The notes under the pieces were generated by a model. The model worked only from the letters and a program-made list of their open reading frames with translations, did no database searches and was not told where the DNA came from. From Patella vulgata (lineage: Eukaryota > Mollusca > Gastropoda > Patellidae): a stretch of DNA of 64,000 nt. Position numbers and translations under genes: made by a program. The stretch spans positions 88,471,730 through 88,535,729 of the forward strand of contig NC_065880.2 in NCBI RefSeq assembly GCF_932274485.2. Direction: 5' to 3'. Of the stretch, positions 20,929-31,500 are shown piece by piece (within the stretch, counting starts at the first letter, position 1; each line of letters starts with the position of its first letter).

Positions 20929-22461
20929 TACTATTCAAAAAAAGTAGGGGATATTTGATTTTTAAGTGTTATTAAAGTCACCTAATGAAACTGACGAAGA
21001 AACAAATGACAAAATGAAATGAAGTTCACATTCATCGATTTATTCCAAATGATCGTTAGACTAAGTAAGGCACAGACTGACCATTATAAGGGTAAAATGA
21101 TACCCGGGGTCAAACAGCAAAGTTACCACAGCATCACAACCAAGTCAGTAACGGGTAAATCCTCCTCTGTTTGCCAAACAAGCATTGATCCGACGTGGCA
21201 TACTCCTAATGAGACGTCTAAGGTCATTTTGGTCCACATTATCCCATTCCTGTTGCAACGCAGCAGCAAGTTCCTGGACATTGGCAGGACGTTGTTGACG
21301 TTGACGTAACCTCTGTCCAAGCATGTCCCAGACATGCTCGATGGGGGAGAGGTCGGGACTCAGTGCTGGCCAAGGTAATGTGGTGATGTTCTGTTGTTGG
21401 AGGTAACCTGTAACGATCCTGGCCCTGTGACATCTTGCGTTGTCATCCTGGAAGATGAAACGGCGGCCATGACGTCGTGCGAACGGCACAACATGGACTG
21501 CCAAGATGTTGTCCCGGTAGTACTGGCCTGTAACACGCCCTGCAACAACATGTAAAGCCGTTCTTCCAGCAACAGTGATGCCTCCCCACACCATAACAGA
21601 ACCACCCCCAAATCGATCATGTCTGATGACGTTAAGGTCTTGGAAGCGCTCGTTTCGACGACGCCACACCCTCCTACGTCTGTCCAAAAAATCAACAGTG
21701 AACCTTGACTCATCTGAAAACGTCACATTGCTCCAGCGTCGATTATCCCAGTGTTGACGATCCCTACACCAACGACGTCTTGCCTGAATGTAATGATCTC
21801 TCAAACAAGGGATCACGCGAGGACGTCGGGCGCGAAGGTGACCCCTATGCAGTCGATTCCGAATCGTCTGGCCACTCACTCTCACACCAGTGTCTGTTTG
21901 AAGACGCGCGCTGATCTGATTTGCTGTGATGACACGATTTCTCAAGGCCTAGGTACAGATAAATCGATCCTGGGCTTGAGTTGTCGCCCTTGGTCGACCT
22001 GAGCGTGGTCTGTCCTGTACAGATTGTGTATCACGGTATCTGGACCATAGCCTGCTTATGACAGACTGAGAAACATTCATCGTCCGCGCCACAACCGCCT
22101 GTGTTGTGCCGATCTGTAGCATGCCAAGGGCACGTAACCTTTAATTTTGGGTAGGCCGACGCATATCAAAATTTGTTTTCTGGTCACTAAAACAATTAAA
22201 CTGATGTTTCCACCCTGGAATTCAATGCCACAATGACTGTAACATTCAAAGTCAGAGTCGTGCAAATCTTGGGTTGGATCCCCATGATGATCCCAAGCAT
22301 CACATGCATTCCATGCGGTAGCTATTGGTGCGTTTGGGCGTCACATGTAACTGGAAATGTTTCTTCTGTTAGGTTCTATAGTGACTTTTTTCGTAGTCAT
22401 TTGCATATTTTAGTATTATGCCCCCAAAATCAAATATCCCCTACTTTTTTTGAATAGTATA
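20929..22461 (-). mobile_element. Tc1/mariner element, nearly complete (about 1.5 kb)
   Basis: Terminal repeats match over more than 25 bp (left actattcaaaaaaagtaggg; right, inverted, the same), with TA-rich flanks as expected for TA target duplication. Internal region carries the transposase on the minus strand. Confidence 0.88.
21145..21945 (-). CDS. Tc1-type transposase, catalytic part
   Basis: Open for 266 codons and covers the DDE catalytic domain. FSDES gives D78, FQDDNARCH gives D168 and LSPIEHVW gives E203; 34 residues lie between D168 and E203, the D34E spacing of Tc1 enzymes. WGGI (120-123) is also present. The N-terminal helix-turn-helix is still readable upstream (about 21950-22130: TMNVSQSVISRLW, RPRSGRPRATT) but is separated by an in-frame stop just before ALRNR, so the ATG at 21945 is only the next methionine. 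One stop, plus a doubtful N-terminus, seems to be the main damage. This suggests a fairly young copy. Confidence 0.88.
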   Translation of the reverse strand: MRNRVITANQISARLQTDTGVRVSGQTIRNRLHRGHLRARRPRVIPCLRDHYIQARRRWCRDRQHWDNRRWSNVTFSDESRFTVDFLDRRRRVWRRRNERFQDLNVIRHDRFGGGSVMVWGGITVAGRTALHVVAGRVTGQYYRDNILAVHVVPFARRHGRRFIFQDDNARCHRARIVTGYLQQQNITTLPWPALSPDLSPIEHVWDMLGQRLRQRQQRPANVQELAAALQQEWDNVDQNDLRRLIRSMPRRINACLANRGGFTRY

Positions 22462-22818
22462 TTTAAATTTCAGTTGAAGTTGAAATTAATTTTTACTTAT
22501 AAAGTAATAATCATGGGAAAAGTAGTTTTCTATTAAAATGCCTGGTAATTGCCTGATTAAGCAGAACTTATTTTGTTATACATATTTTGGGGATAAGAAA
22601 TTATTATACAGTTATATTATTAAAATATCACAGAATAAAATAATAAACTAAACTGAATGTAGATATTAAATCAGCCGTACCAAACATGGCTGGAAGAATC
22701 ATTGGGATGATGTCTTAGCCTAAAATGATGTATCTTTAATAGAACAATACAATAGTTCCAAAAACTTTCAACTCTTATTAATATTCATTAGTTTCTTTTC
22801 TTGTTCCTCACTCCCGCT
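22462..22818. other. No recognised feature
   Basis: AT-rich, nothing recognised. Confidence 0.45.
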
Positions 22819-22830
22819 CCCTTGTTCGAA

Positions 22831-23077
22831 GGGGGGTTGGGTGGCCGAATGGTTAACACGTGCGGGCTGTATCAAAAGGCCTATCATTGAGTCAATCCCC
22901 GGTTGTACGTGACAAGGAGTAGGGTCGCCTCTCCAACTTTGTGGGTTTTCTCCGGGTCCTCCGGTTTCCTCCCACTGCTAAAGACCCCTACACGCAAGCG
23001 AATTATTGAAATAAAATTATACCACGTGTTAGTCCCGAAATGACCTAGTTTGTGTCTACTGGACGTTACCCCCCCAC
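22831..23077 (+). mobile_element. SINE-A
   Basis: Head with a short deletion before the B box, core and tail; the microsatellite tail is lost. TSD cccttgttcgaa / cccttgtacgaa at 22819-22830 and 23078-23089. Confidence 0.9.
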
Positions 23078-23276
23078 CCCTTGTACGAAATCTTCTACTA
23101 GTGACAGATTTCACAAACTGGGTGTGGTTCACTTAAATTTGTTACATTTAAATCCCAACATACGTAACAGCACTTTGGAAAGTCTCTCCGGGTGATAAAA
23201 TAGTGAATTGACACATCACCTTCACAGGTTATATTTTCTTCCACTGTTATAAAGTTACATGGGATTACTGCACCAC

Positions 23277-23560
23277 GGGAGCCACGGTGGCTAAGTGGGT
23301 AAAACGCTTGCTCGCTATCCTGGAGGTCGGGTTTTCGATCCCTGCATTGGCCCAGGGAAGGCCTGACAAGGACAGTTGTCTAGTAGTTTGGATGGGACAA
23401 AAAAACCGAGGTCCCGTGTACACATTGGCGGGCACGTAACAGATCCTTTGGCAGTTGGAATTTCCCTCAAAGCACACTGTATGGCGTATGCCCGTCTTCA
23501 TTAGCCCAGTTTAGAAGCAGAACAGTAGGACGTTAAAAACCCCATTTCATTTCATTTCAA
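23277..23560 (+). mobile_element. SINE-B, internally deleted
   Basis: Complete head; two deletions in the core. Perfect 11-bp TSD tactgcaccac at 23266-23276 and 23561-23571. Confidence 0.9.
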
Positions 23561-24503
23561 TACTGCACCACCTATACAAATTATCTTCTAGTAGCTTTTC
23601 AACTTGCAATGAGAAATCAAGAATATCTAATTTTAATATAAAAAAGCAACAATGATCAATGATAGCAACAGTGTACATTTAGGTGTATCAATGATAGAGG
23701 TGATATTGAATGTGGAGCTGTAACAAGGTTAGCAAAAAACCCGAAGCAATTGATCTGATGATATTTCTTTTATGTGAGTAGAGACAACTTGGTTTACCAC
23801 ACATATAACAAGCTATATAGAGTCGAACAGTTTCAGCTGATTTCCGGTAAGTGGCTTCACTAGTTGAATCTTCATTATTTATAGGTAGACCAGTCGATTC
23901 CGGAGTAGTGGCTGGTTGGACTGCAGTTGCCTTTCTCTGTAAAATACAAATCAACCTAAACAGATTGAGAACATATAAAGTCTGGTAGGGGAAATCTAGG
24001 AGGAGAATGTGGACAGAACTCACAGTTAGAATCGTCAGTACATGTCTTAGAACTGTCTTAGAACACAATGGTTGTCCATAAATTCTGAAAATTTTCCATA
24101 GTTCTTCAAATGACATTTCTGCAATTTGTTAACATCAGTATTTTTTTTAGCTACACCGCGTAAAGCCTTTAGTGTGTTGCTTTTCTTACTGGCTTTTGCA
24201 GCTTCATCATCCATCTTTGCACGAAATATGGAAACAAACTGCAGGCCGAGATTTAGTGTGCCCATGCAACGTTGTACGGGATTACGAAATGATTGCAAGG
24301 GGGCAGTTCTTGCAAGCACAAGCATGTCCAAATCTAAAGTTACAAACAAGGCTATGAGTGAAAGCTGCACAGAGAGATATGTTATTTTATTGTCGGGCCC
24401 TCCATCTGAATATATTGCAACAATTGGGGTTATAAATTTCAACTCAAATATTTTTTTTTCAGTTCCGTTGCATGTTGAAAAGGTTTACTCGTTTCAAAAC
24501 CCT

Positions 24504-24660
24504 GGGCCCTGTTTCTCGAAATTTTAACCAAAGATAAAATCCAAATTTTAGTCGATACTCCAATTTTGATTGGCTAAGCACTAAAATCAATCTAATATTA
24601 TCCAATCAAATTACTAAAATTTGGATTTTATCTTAGTTAAAATTTCGTGAAACAGGCCCC
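24504..24660. mobile_element. MITE-G, 157 bp
   Basis: Palindromic like the 13842 copy: gggccctgtttctcgaaatt at the left and aatttcgtgaaacaggcccc at the right. It lies inside the decayed gene. Confidence 0.82.
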
Positions 24661-24790
24661 ATGTCCTTTAAAATAACATGTAACTTTCCTTGATATTATC
24701 CAATCAAATTACTAAAATTTGGATTTTATCTTAGTTAAAATTTCGTGAAACAGGCCCCAGGTGCTTTAAAATAACATATAACTTTCCTTG
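24593..24790. repeat. 99-bp tandem duplication of a MITE-G end plus flank
   Basis: The right half of MITE-G plus 'ctttaaaataacatgtaactttcctt' of the gene are repeated directly (24593-24691 and 24692-24790) with few differences. Confidence 0.8.
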
Positions 24791-25551
24791 ATAAAAAGAT
24801 TCCCCAATATCTCGAGAAATGTCAATAACGAGAACAGCAGACGGTACAAGTTTAAATTTTGTGAAGTCGTGATCAGTGGCTGTAAAATCCTGTCCATCTC
24901 CATGAACAATCATCTGTCTTCCCAGCTATTTGTGCACATGCCACTGGTGATCCAGGTTCCCCAACTTTAACATGACACTTGTTATCAATCGATAGAAAGG
25001 TGCCCTGTTCTCTAAATTTAATCAAAAATTCTCGAAGGTGTCTGAAAACAATATTTGCATAATGGGAATCCACATGTTCCGTAGGAAGTTAACGAGTTTG
25101 TATTTGATACCTAAGATTAAAACGCCCTGTATAATTCAGGTCTGTGTGATAATGTTTATTTGTGGGCCAAAACCGAAGTCTTAGATAGGACTCTGAAGGA
25201 ACTGGAACTGACGAATCAAGTGTTTTCGAAACCTGAGCTATTAAATCACGTATGGAGATTGCTACTGCCAATCTTCCAATTTCATCATGGCGTCTTTCAT
25301 GGGCAGCATTCAATATTCTCTCGCTGATATAGTTTTCCACAGCTTCAAAGAATACATCATACTTTCTTGTCAGACCGGAGTTTATCTCACGAAGATCAAA
25401 AGCAATATCTGGATTCGCAATACCGGTATCTAACACACTCTCAATCTGTTTCTAACTTCTCTGTGTTCTATGGTTGGTGATGCCAACATATCTCCTGTTC
25501 GGTCTTAATATATTTATTCAAGTACTGTTGCTGAACTACATTTCTTGGGGG

Positions 25552-25927
25552 GGGGGGGGGATCACGTGGCTAAGTGGGTAAGACGCTAGCTCGCTAGCCT
25601 GGAGGTCGGGTGTTCGATCCCTGCATTGGCCGAGAAAGTTCATCCAGATTTTCCGGCGTGGTTCTCCCTTGTCAGTGATGCAGGACGGAGGGCCTGACAA
25701 GGAAAGCTGTCTAGTCGTTCGGATGGGACGAAAAACCGAGGTCCCGTGTACTCATTGGCGTGCACGTAAAAGATCCCTTGGCAGTTGGAATTCGATATAA
25801 GAGTAGGCCGTAGTGCCGCTCTCCGGGCAAAATTTCCCTCATAGCACACTGTATGGCGTATGCCCGTCTTCATTAGCCCAGGTTAGGAGCCGAACAGTAG
25901 GACGTTAAACCCCATTTCATTTCATTT
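25552..25927 (+). mobile_element. SINE-B, best full-length copy
   Basis: A box tggctaagtgggtaagac fits the pol III consensus TRGCNNAGYNGG exactly, and gtgttcgatccc matches the B box. Core follows: gatgcaggacggagggcctg, gacgaaaaaccgaggtcccg, gtgcacgtaaaagatccctt. The tail is ggacgttaaaccccatttc plus catttcatttc. It is preceded by a G12 run. Possible 7-bp TSD catttct. Confidence 0.93.
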
Positions 25928-26810
25928 CTAAACATAATACTCATTATTTTGGCACACAGAATAAACAGATATGGATCATCTTGCCTACATCCTCTTGATA
26001 TACTAAAGAAAGACGAATAAAATTTGTTTTGGCACACACAGAGCTGCGCATCATTTAGAATAATATTGATCCATTTTCTGAAGGTTTTTTTCCAAAATTG
26101 AAATAAATCAATATCTTTTTCATAAATTTCCATGACATACTATCGAAAGTTTTCATAAAATCGACTAAAAGGATCATACCACTCTTTTTGTTTACGGTTA
26201 CTTCATGCATAATATCGTATAAAAGTCTGGTGTTTTCTCCAATGTAACGACCTGCAATAAAACCAGTTTGCATTTTGCTTATCAATTTTGGTTAAAATAT
26301 TTTTATTCGGTTGGACAATATCCCCGTTAAGATTTTGTAGCTTATATTTAACAGTGAAATTGGACGCCAGTTTCTTAGAGATTCTCTCGGTTTGCTACCT
26401 TTCGGTAGTATGGATATGATTCCCTGTCTTTAAGTAATTGGTTTCTTTATGAATGCTGTGGTTGTAGGACCTAACTTAACAATCCCCTAAATCGGACCAA
26501 AATTTTTTAAAGAATTCGGCAGAGAATCCATCTGTTCCAGGACTTCTGTTGTAATTTTTTTTTCCCGATTCATTTATCAATTTTGTAACACTTTTATTCA
26601 CATATAGTTCCTTTTTTCTAAATTGCAGAAATATTTACTTGGTTTTTCCCCGTCCTCTATCCATTTAACCCTTGATCGTATTATTTGTCCCTCAACTTCG
26701 TGTTGTCTCAGTTCTTCCATTTTTGTTTTATTTTCCTGTAGGGTCTCTAGTATAAACTTTGAATCAGAAAGTTGATAGTAATCTTTTAACATATTTATTT
26801 TATTTGTTAA

Positions 26811-27207
26811 AGATACATTATGGGAGATAAGATAAAGAGATGGTAGTTCTCGCTATAATAGTTAAAAACTAGATAGTGTAAAGGTAATTTGCTCGAAATT
26901 TCAGTCAAATTGATCCACTATGAGCCGAGAAAGAAGCAGGTGAAATTTGTGCATAGTCTCGGTCATCATTACTAAAATCATTAATATAAACAGCTAGTCT
27001 CGATGATCCACTTTTTCTGATTTAATTATCATTGGCCGTTAGCGGCATATAGGAATCTAATCCAGCCAACATCGAAGGCTAGCCTTGACATCGAGAGTTT
27101 ATTATGGTCTGGATAAGTTAATTAATGTCTAATTGATGATTTAGATAACATTTCAGGCCTAAAAAAAGACTTGTAATAAGCAGATTTTGCTCTTGCATAA
27201 TGCATGT
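26811..27207 (-). mobile_element. MITE-T in LINE ORF2
   Basis: 397 bp between TTAA at 26807-26810 and 27208-27211. The same orientation as the next copy. Confidence 0.85.
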
Positions 27208-27562
27208 TTAAACTTTGTTTACTTTTTTCTCTTTTTCTAATGGAATGATCAGTTCTGTAGCCGTGATTAATGAGTATCTTATCTAATGTTGAGAGAAATT
27301 CTTCTGAGATCAAAAAGAAATCGAATCGTGATTTTTTTGTCGGGTTCGTTCTAAACCATTTATAACGACGTTGACCTGGGTTTTGAATACGCCATGAATC
27401 GACTAGGTTAAAACCCTCTTTTAGATTATGAACAACAGCATTACTTTTTTCATTATTTAAATGTTTATAATTGAAACAATCTCTTTTATAGTCTTGCGCG
27501 AGGTTCCAATCTCCATATATGATAGTGAATTCAGTGCCAAAATCCTGCATTATATTGCTTAA

Positions 27563-27943
27563 AGATACATTATGTAAGATTTAGATAAAGAACTAGCCAT
27601 TCTTGCTATAATAGTTCGAAAGTAGATGATGTAAAATGAATAATTTGAAAATTTCATTCAAATTACTCTATTGCAAGCGAAGACTTTGAAGGTTTGACAG
27701 ACGTGTGCAATAATTTCAACCACCGTACTGGTTGATCGAAGCTAAGTCTCGGTCCTCCATATTTGATTAAATCAAAGTATCGCTGAACCGTTCTAATCTA
27801 TTTAATATCGGAGAAATCTGATGCCATCGAGAGTTGATTAAGGCCTGGATCAGTTAATTAATGTCTAATTAATACTTTAGAAAACATTTCAGGCCTAAAG
27901 AAAGACCTGCAATAGGCAGATTTAGCTCTTGCATAATGCATGT
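27563..27943 (-). mobile_element. MITE-T in LINE ORF2, second copy
   Basis: 381 bp between TTAA at 27559-27562 and 27944-27947. It is diverged from the other copy, so the two inserted separately. Confidence 0.85.
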
Positions 27944-28315
27944 TTAAATTTTCAAAAAAACTAGTCTCATCTGTGTTTGGACCGTAAATATTGATTAATA
28001 AGAATATAACATCCGGAGTTTGTACTTCTAGTGCTATCAAATTGCCTTCGTTATCTTTAAACATATTTTTAATGGAGAACTCAAAAGTATTTTTCATTAA
28101 TATAGCAGTACATCTAGAATTGCTATTCTCTGGGCTTTTATAACATTTGAATCCCCACACTGACCTTATTCTGTTTATATCTTTTACTGTAAAATGCGTG
28201 TCCTGTAGACAATATATCGAACACTCTTTTTCTCTAAGATAGCCAAAGACATCTCTACATTTTTTTGTGATCCTGAAGGCCTCTACAGTTGAGAGATAAG
28301 ATACTTAGTCTTGAG

Positions 28316-28558
28316 TCAGACATTGATATAAAACTTACGTATAAAAGCAACCCACCCCAGTCTCTTAGATAGTTCAGCTCTGAACGTCGGTCTCATTACA
28401 CTCGGCCCTTTACGTTCAGAAACTCTTCTATTGAATCCTTGTCGAAACTGAGATCCGCCCCAGTCAATCTTACTGGGCAGCTTTTTGATGCTAAACGATG
28501 AAAGAATTTGATTGTAAATTACTGTAATTTGGCTAGGCAACGCAATAAAGATTCTCAA
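28316..28558 (-). pseudogene. LINE ORF1 C-terminal remnant overlapping ORF2
   Basis: The frame ends ...RLGWVAFIRKFYINV. Its stop lies inside ATGTCTGA (28316-28323), where the ATG of ORF2 also lies: an 8-nt overlap of a kind common between LINE ORFs. It is basic (KKLPSKIDWGGSQFRQGFNR), as expected for an RNA-binding ORF1 product. Assignment rests on position and charge, not on a recognised fold. Confidence 0.5.
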
Positions 28559-28937
28559 CTTTTCAAAGATTTCAATTTTTTCTCCCAGGCTTACCTAAAT
28601 TTCGTTTCATCTTACATGGCCGAGTTCATAAATTTGTACGTTACCCTTTCAATAACGTCTGCCAAGTCGGTTAGAAGACAGAGATGTATTTTTGAACAGC
28701 GTGTTGTGTCGCTCATACTGGTTCTAGCGAGGTAAGCAAGGTCTTATATTCTCACTAAGATGTTCATTTATATTGTTCAGGCGTTCACGGGGACTGACAC
28801 GCAACAGTTTAGCAGCAAAAAGTTGCCCAGTAAGATTGACTGGGGCGGATCTCAGTTTCGACAAGGACTCAATAGAAGAGTTTCTGAACGTACAGGCCGA
28901 GTGAAATGAGACCTACGTTCAGAGCTGAACTATCTCT
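28362..28937. repeat. Inverted duplication of the ORF1 end
   Basis: Arms 28362-28496 and 28807-28937 are inverted copies (gcggatctcagtttcgacaa is in the right arm and inverted in the left) with about 90% identity. The spacer of 310 bp has no recognised content. Confidence 0.85.
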
Positions 28938-29074
28938 TAGAGTGCTCGAAGGTGAAAAGATCATTTAAAAAGTTAAAAAAAAAATAAAGATATAATTCCA
29001 GACATGTTTTATTACTATTTGCATTGGTGTTACGGTGCCCACGTGTTTCAGACAGCCTGTGATCAAAACGAAAA

Positions 29075-29245
29075 AATGAAATGAAATGGGGTTTAACGTC
29101 TAACGGTTCTGCTCCTGCTGGGGTAATGAAGACGGACATACACCAATATGTTCACGTGACCTAGGTTTTTCGTCCCCCGCCAGTCATTCCGTCCTATATA
29201 ACTAACAAGGTGGAACCACATCTACGCTGAATCGGCCTTGAGAAG
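29075..29245 (-). mobile_element. SINE-B, degraded
   Basis: Tail (gaaatgaaatggggtttaac) and parts of the core (aggtttttcgtccc); the head is missing. Confidence 0.78.
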
Positions 29246-29290
29246 ATTTCTTAACGTTAATCACTTCAACTTGTCTCTCACTGCTTATCA

Positions 29291-29437
29291 TCACATCAGA
29301 CGCTGATCTATTATTAGATTGTCTGTCTTTTCTCTCACCCCCTTATCAAACGACTCACTTTCCTTACGTTTATTGTTCATATTACCGGATTCCGTTTTTT
29401 TGCTTCGTAAGAAATAGCTTTCTAGGTCTTTAGGCAT
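29291..29437 (-). pseudogene. Possible LINE ORF1 N-terminus, 48 codons
   Basis: MPKDLESYFLRSKKTESGNM followed by NNKRKESESFDKGVREKTDN: very hydrophilic and lysine-rich. It is in the right place and strand to be the start of ORF1 of the LINE below. No domain recognised. Confidence 0.35.
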
Positions 29438-29870
29438 AATTTGAAACAGTTAGACTTGTCGATGAAACACATGGGTACACAAAGCACGCGGAGCACGAGC
29501 TAAACACGACCGAATAATCTCGCTGTCATCTTTTTCTTGGTGCGACGCATTTATATAGAAAGGCCTAAGACCTCGTCAAATCGATTACTGAACTCACAAT
29601 TCAAGATGACTGCTATGTCACCAAGGACACCAATGGTCAGTTCGTGATTTATAGGCTTAGTCGTTTTTATGATAATAATAAACAAAGTCACGTGGTTTAA
29701 TATCAGGTTTTATATATTCTAAACTTAGAATGATGACATTCGCATTTCGCATTTCAGACCCTACAGCGATTGGATTTCTATTATTACAGTCACAGAAATA
29801 AATATATCATCTTTCACTTTAGTTTTTATCCATGTTGTCTAGCAAAATCACGATTCTTGGCGAGTAGTCA
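29438..29870. other. No recognised feature
   Basis: May include the 5' UTR of the LINE. No motif seen. Confidence 0.4.
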
Positions 29871-30720
29871 GGGCCCGATTCCTAGAAAATTCTTTAGCAC
29901 GTTCTTGTGCTTAGATTTTAAGTAGACTTTGCATTTAAGTAAACTTACCTTATTTTGTGTTCCCAGAAAATTCTTAAGAACGTTCTTGTGCTTAGATTTT
30001 AAGTAGACCTCATTGTAAGCACAAGAACGTTATTATGCGTTCCAAGAAAAAACTTAAGCACAATTTCGTTCTTAAACATAGTCAATCTAAGCACAAGTCC
30101 CAAGCAAGGTATAGGGCTTGCTTACCAACCTTAAGTCTGTTTCTGCTTCAAAAAGATGGCTGACCGTAGAGTTATTCGACGACATTTCCGACACCTTTTG
30201 ATACCAAAGAGACAATTACAAGACAGAGAAATCCTTCTCCAAAAGAAATTAAGAATGCTATAGAAATTTCGCTTCTACCCTGAAACCATTTTATTTATTT
30301 GCCAATTAGTAAACAATAGGCCACAAACACACAGGCTACTTTAAGATCAGCCGCTCTCACAATTATTCAGTTAGTTTATATGTGTCTGCGTTTTTTATCT
30401 TGTGGCACATTTTATATGTGTATAGGGGACATGTCAAATGCATCTAAATCAACCATATATTTATGACGTCAATGAAGCAGACGACAAATTTATGACGTAA
30501 TTCGCATACCAAAGTTGTTTTTATGACGTTAAAGAGCATCGTAGTCTAAGTTTATGGTAAACTTTACCAGTCACAATGTGCTTAGACTTATACTTGACTT
30601 GTGCTTACGTAAGAATGGTCTTGAGAATTTTCCAGGACGGTATTTTTATAAGTTTCTTACGTAAGAAAAAGTGAAGCATTACTTTGTGCTTACTCTAAGA
30701 ATTTTCTAGGAACCGGGCCC
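29871..30720 (+). mobile_element. PIF/Harbinger-type element, deleted
   Basis: Terminal inverted repeats gggcccgattcctagaaaat (left) and gggcccggttcctagaaaat (right, inverted). Subterminal 'acgttcttgtgcttaga' words are repeated. It holds a transposase N-terminal remnant. The 3-bp target duplication expected for Harbinger is not visible. Confidence 0.72.
30156..30450 (+). pseudogene. Harbinger transposase N-terminal remnant
   Basis: From ATG 30156: MADRRVIRRHFRHLLIPKRQ to a stop at 30261. After it, KFRFYPETILFICQLV continues in the same frame, then in another frame RSAALTIIQLVYMCLRFLSC and GTFYMCIGDMSNASKSTI. The latter copies the Harbinger signature 'R..AL....Q....LRF.A.G.F....GD....S.ST'. 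The catalytic DDE part is absent. Confidence 0.75.
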
Positions 30721-30765
30721 AGATGAGCTGTTAGCAGAGGTTAGGCTCAACTTCAAGGGAATGGC

Positions 30766-31096
30766 AATCCGATTAAATGACAGATCTATATTTCGTTTCG
30801 TTTTTTATACTTTCGATGGCCTACACTACATGAAGATCTGACCAGTTGTAGTCAGGTGTCATACGAGTGGCTTTTGACCTTATGACCTCAGACCTTGATT
30901 AACCAATCAGCGTTGACATTACTAGTGGTTTACCCAAAGTTCCGTGCACCTCACCCCTAAAACTCGCCGTAACAGAGCGTTTCATTGGCTAATCCCTCAT
31001 ATCATTCAGAACGCGCGTTATATAAAAACATAGTGTAGAAAAGACAAGTAAAACAGGATTTTGAACTATAAAAAAAACGAAACGAAAAAGGATTGG
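30766..31096 (+). mobile_element. TIR-P element, copy 1
   Basis: Inverted ends: cagatctatatttcgtttcg at the left, and at the right aaaaaaacgaaacgaaaaagg. Inside are attggctaat (inverted CCAAT box, 30984-30993) and ttatataaaaac (TATA-like, 31018-31029). No ORF. Confidence 0.72.
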
Positions 31097-31217
31097 GCAA
31101 AATGGGTTCATATGTGTATGTGTTTATGTTTATTCGGTTACGGTTACAGTTGCATATTTTAGGACACTCAGACCTAACGGGGAAAACGTGAATTTTTCTC
31201 TCAAATTATTTTCTTTA

Positions 31218-31274
31218 ATCCCGTCTTCATTAGCCAGTCTGTAAAACGTTAAAACTCATTTCATTCCATTTCAT
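31218..31274 (+). mobile_element. SINE-B 3' end, degraded
   Basis: cgtcttcattagccagtctg, then aaaacgttaaaactcatttc. Confidence 0.7.
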
Positions 31275-31500
31275 CTTCCTCAAAGAGTGTCTTAGACTGT
31301 AGACAATTAATTGACATATAATGGAACGAAGGTTTCACCCTTTGATGAACACAAATATCGCCCAGTTTGCGTGGGTAATTAGAGTTAGTAGAGCGACTGA
31401 TGGAGACATAAAAACATACATACAATTATAGATTACCATGACAATGGATTATAAAAAATATCAAGTAACATACATATAAATAGGTTATACAGCATAATAC

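Larger units (their letters stand above)
23760..25500 (-). pseudogene. Decayed gene of an uncharacterised invertebrate family with DDE-like motifs
   Basis: Minus-strand segments in order: LTRKYDVFFEAVENYISERI (25436-25089 frame), FLSIDNKCHVKVGEPGSPVA (about 24990), FTATDHDFTKFKLVPSAVLV (about 24850), IYSDGGPDNKITYLSVQLSL (24410), ARTAPLQSFRNPVQRCMGTL (24300), and a C-terminal YIACYMCGKPSCLYSHKR (23790). I recognise the 'YSDGGPDH..SVQ' and 'NP-ER-MS-LNLG' wording from large uncharacterised invertebrate protein families. The D, D, E-like layout suggests a transposase-related RNase H fold, which is inference. Here the expected E of 'NP(A/V)ER' is Q. The gene is broken in several places, interrupted by MITE-G, and cut at its N-terminal side near SINE-B. 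Confidence 0.6.
25930..28323 (-). pseudogene. LINE ORF2: AP endonuclease and reverse transcriptase
   Basis: ORF2 starts at ATG 28323 (MSDSRLSILSLNCRGLQD, the typical endonuclease start). Next come ECSIYCLQDTHFT, FLLINIYGPNTDE (near 27990), YGDWNLAQDYKRDCFNYKHL and RRYKWFRTNPTKKSRFDFFL (27500-27310), then a linker RSRVKWIEDGEKPSKYFCNL (26690-26640). RT motifs are MQTGFIAGRYIGENTRLLYD, ILLVDFMKTFDSMSWKF and RGCRQDDPYLFILCA (26280-25950). The family resemblance is to L1/Tx1. Frameshifts include one in the A-run right after HKK near 28260, and two MITE-T insertions interrupt it. The GDP of RGCRQGDP is DDP here. Confidence 0.8.
25930..29437 (-). mobile_element. L1/Tx1-like LINE, degraded, with ORF1 and ORF2 remnants
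   Basis: It runs right to left: possible ORF1 start (29437), SINE-B insertion, ORF1 end (28316-28558), ORF2 endonuclease (28323-27210, with a MITE-T inside), another MITE-T, linker and reverse transcriptase (26800-25930). It ends against SINE-B on the left; the region after the RT active site and the 3' tail are missing. Confidence 0.8.

Noticed and set aside
21360-21914. Overlapping frames on both strands in the Tc1 element
   Set aside because: Shadows of the transposase frame 21145-21945.
30766-31096. TIR-P as a solo LTR because it has a TATA-like box
   Set aside because: Its ends are long inverted repeats without TG...CA boundaries, which suits a DNA transposon better.
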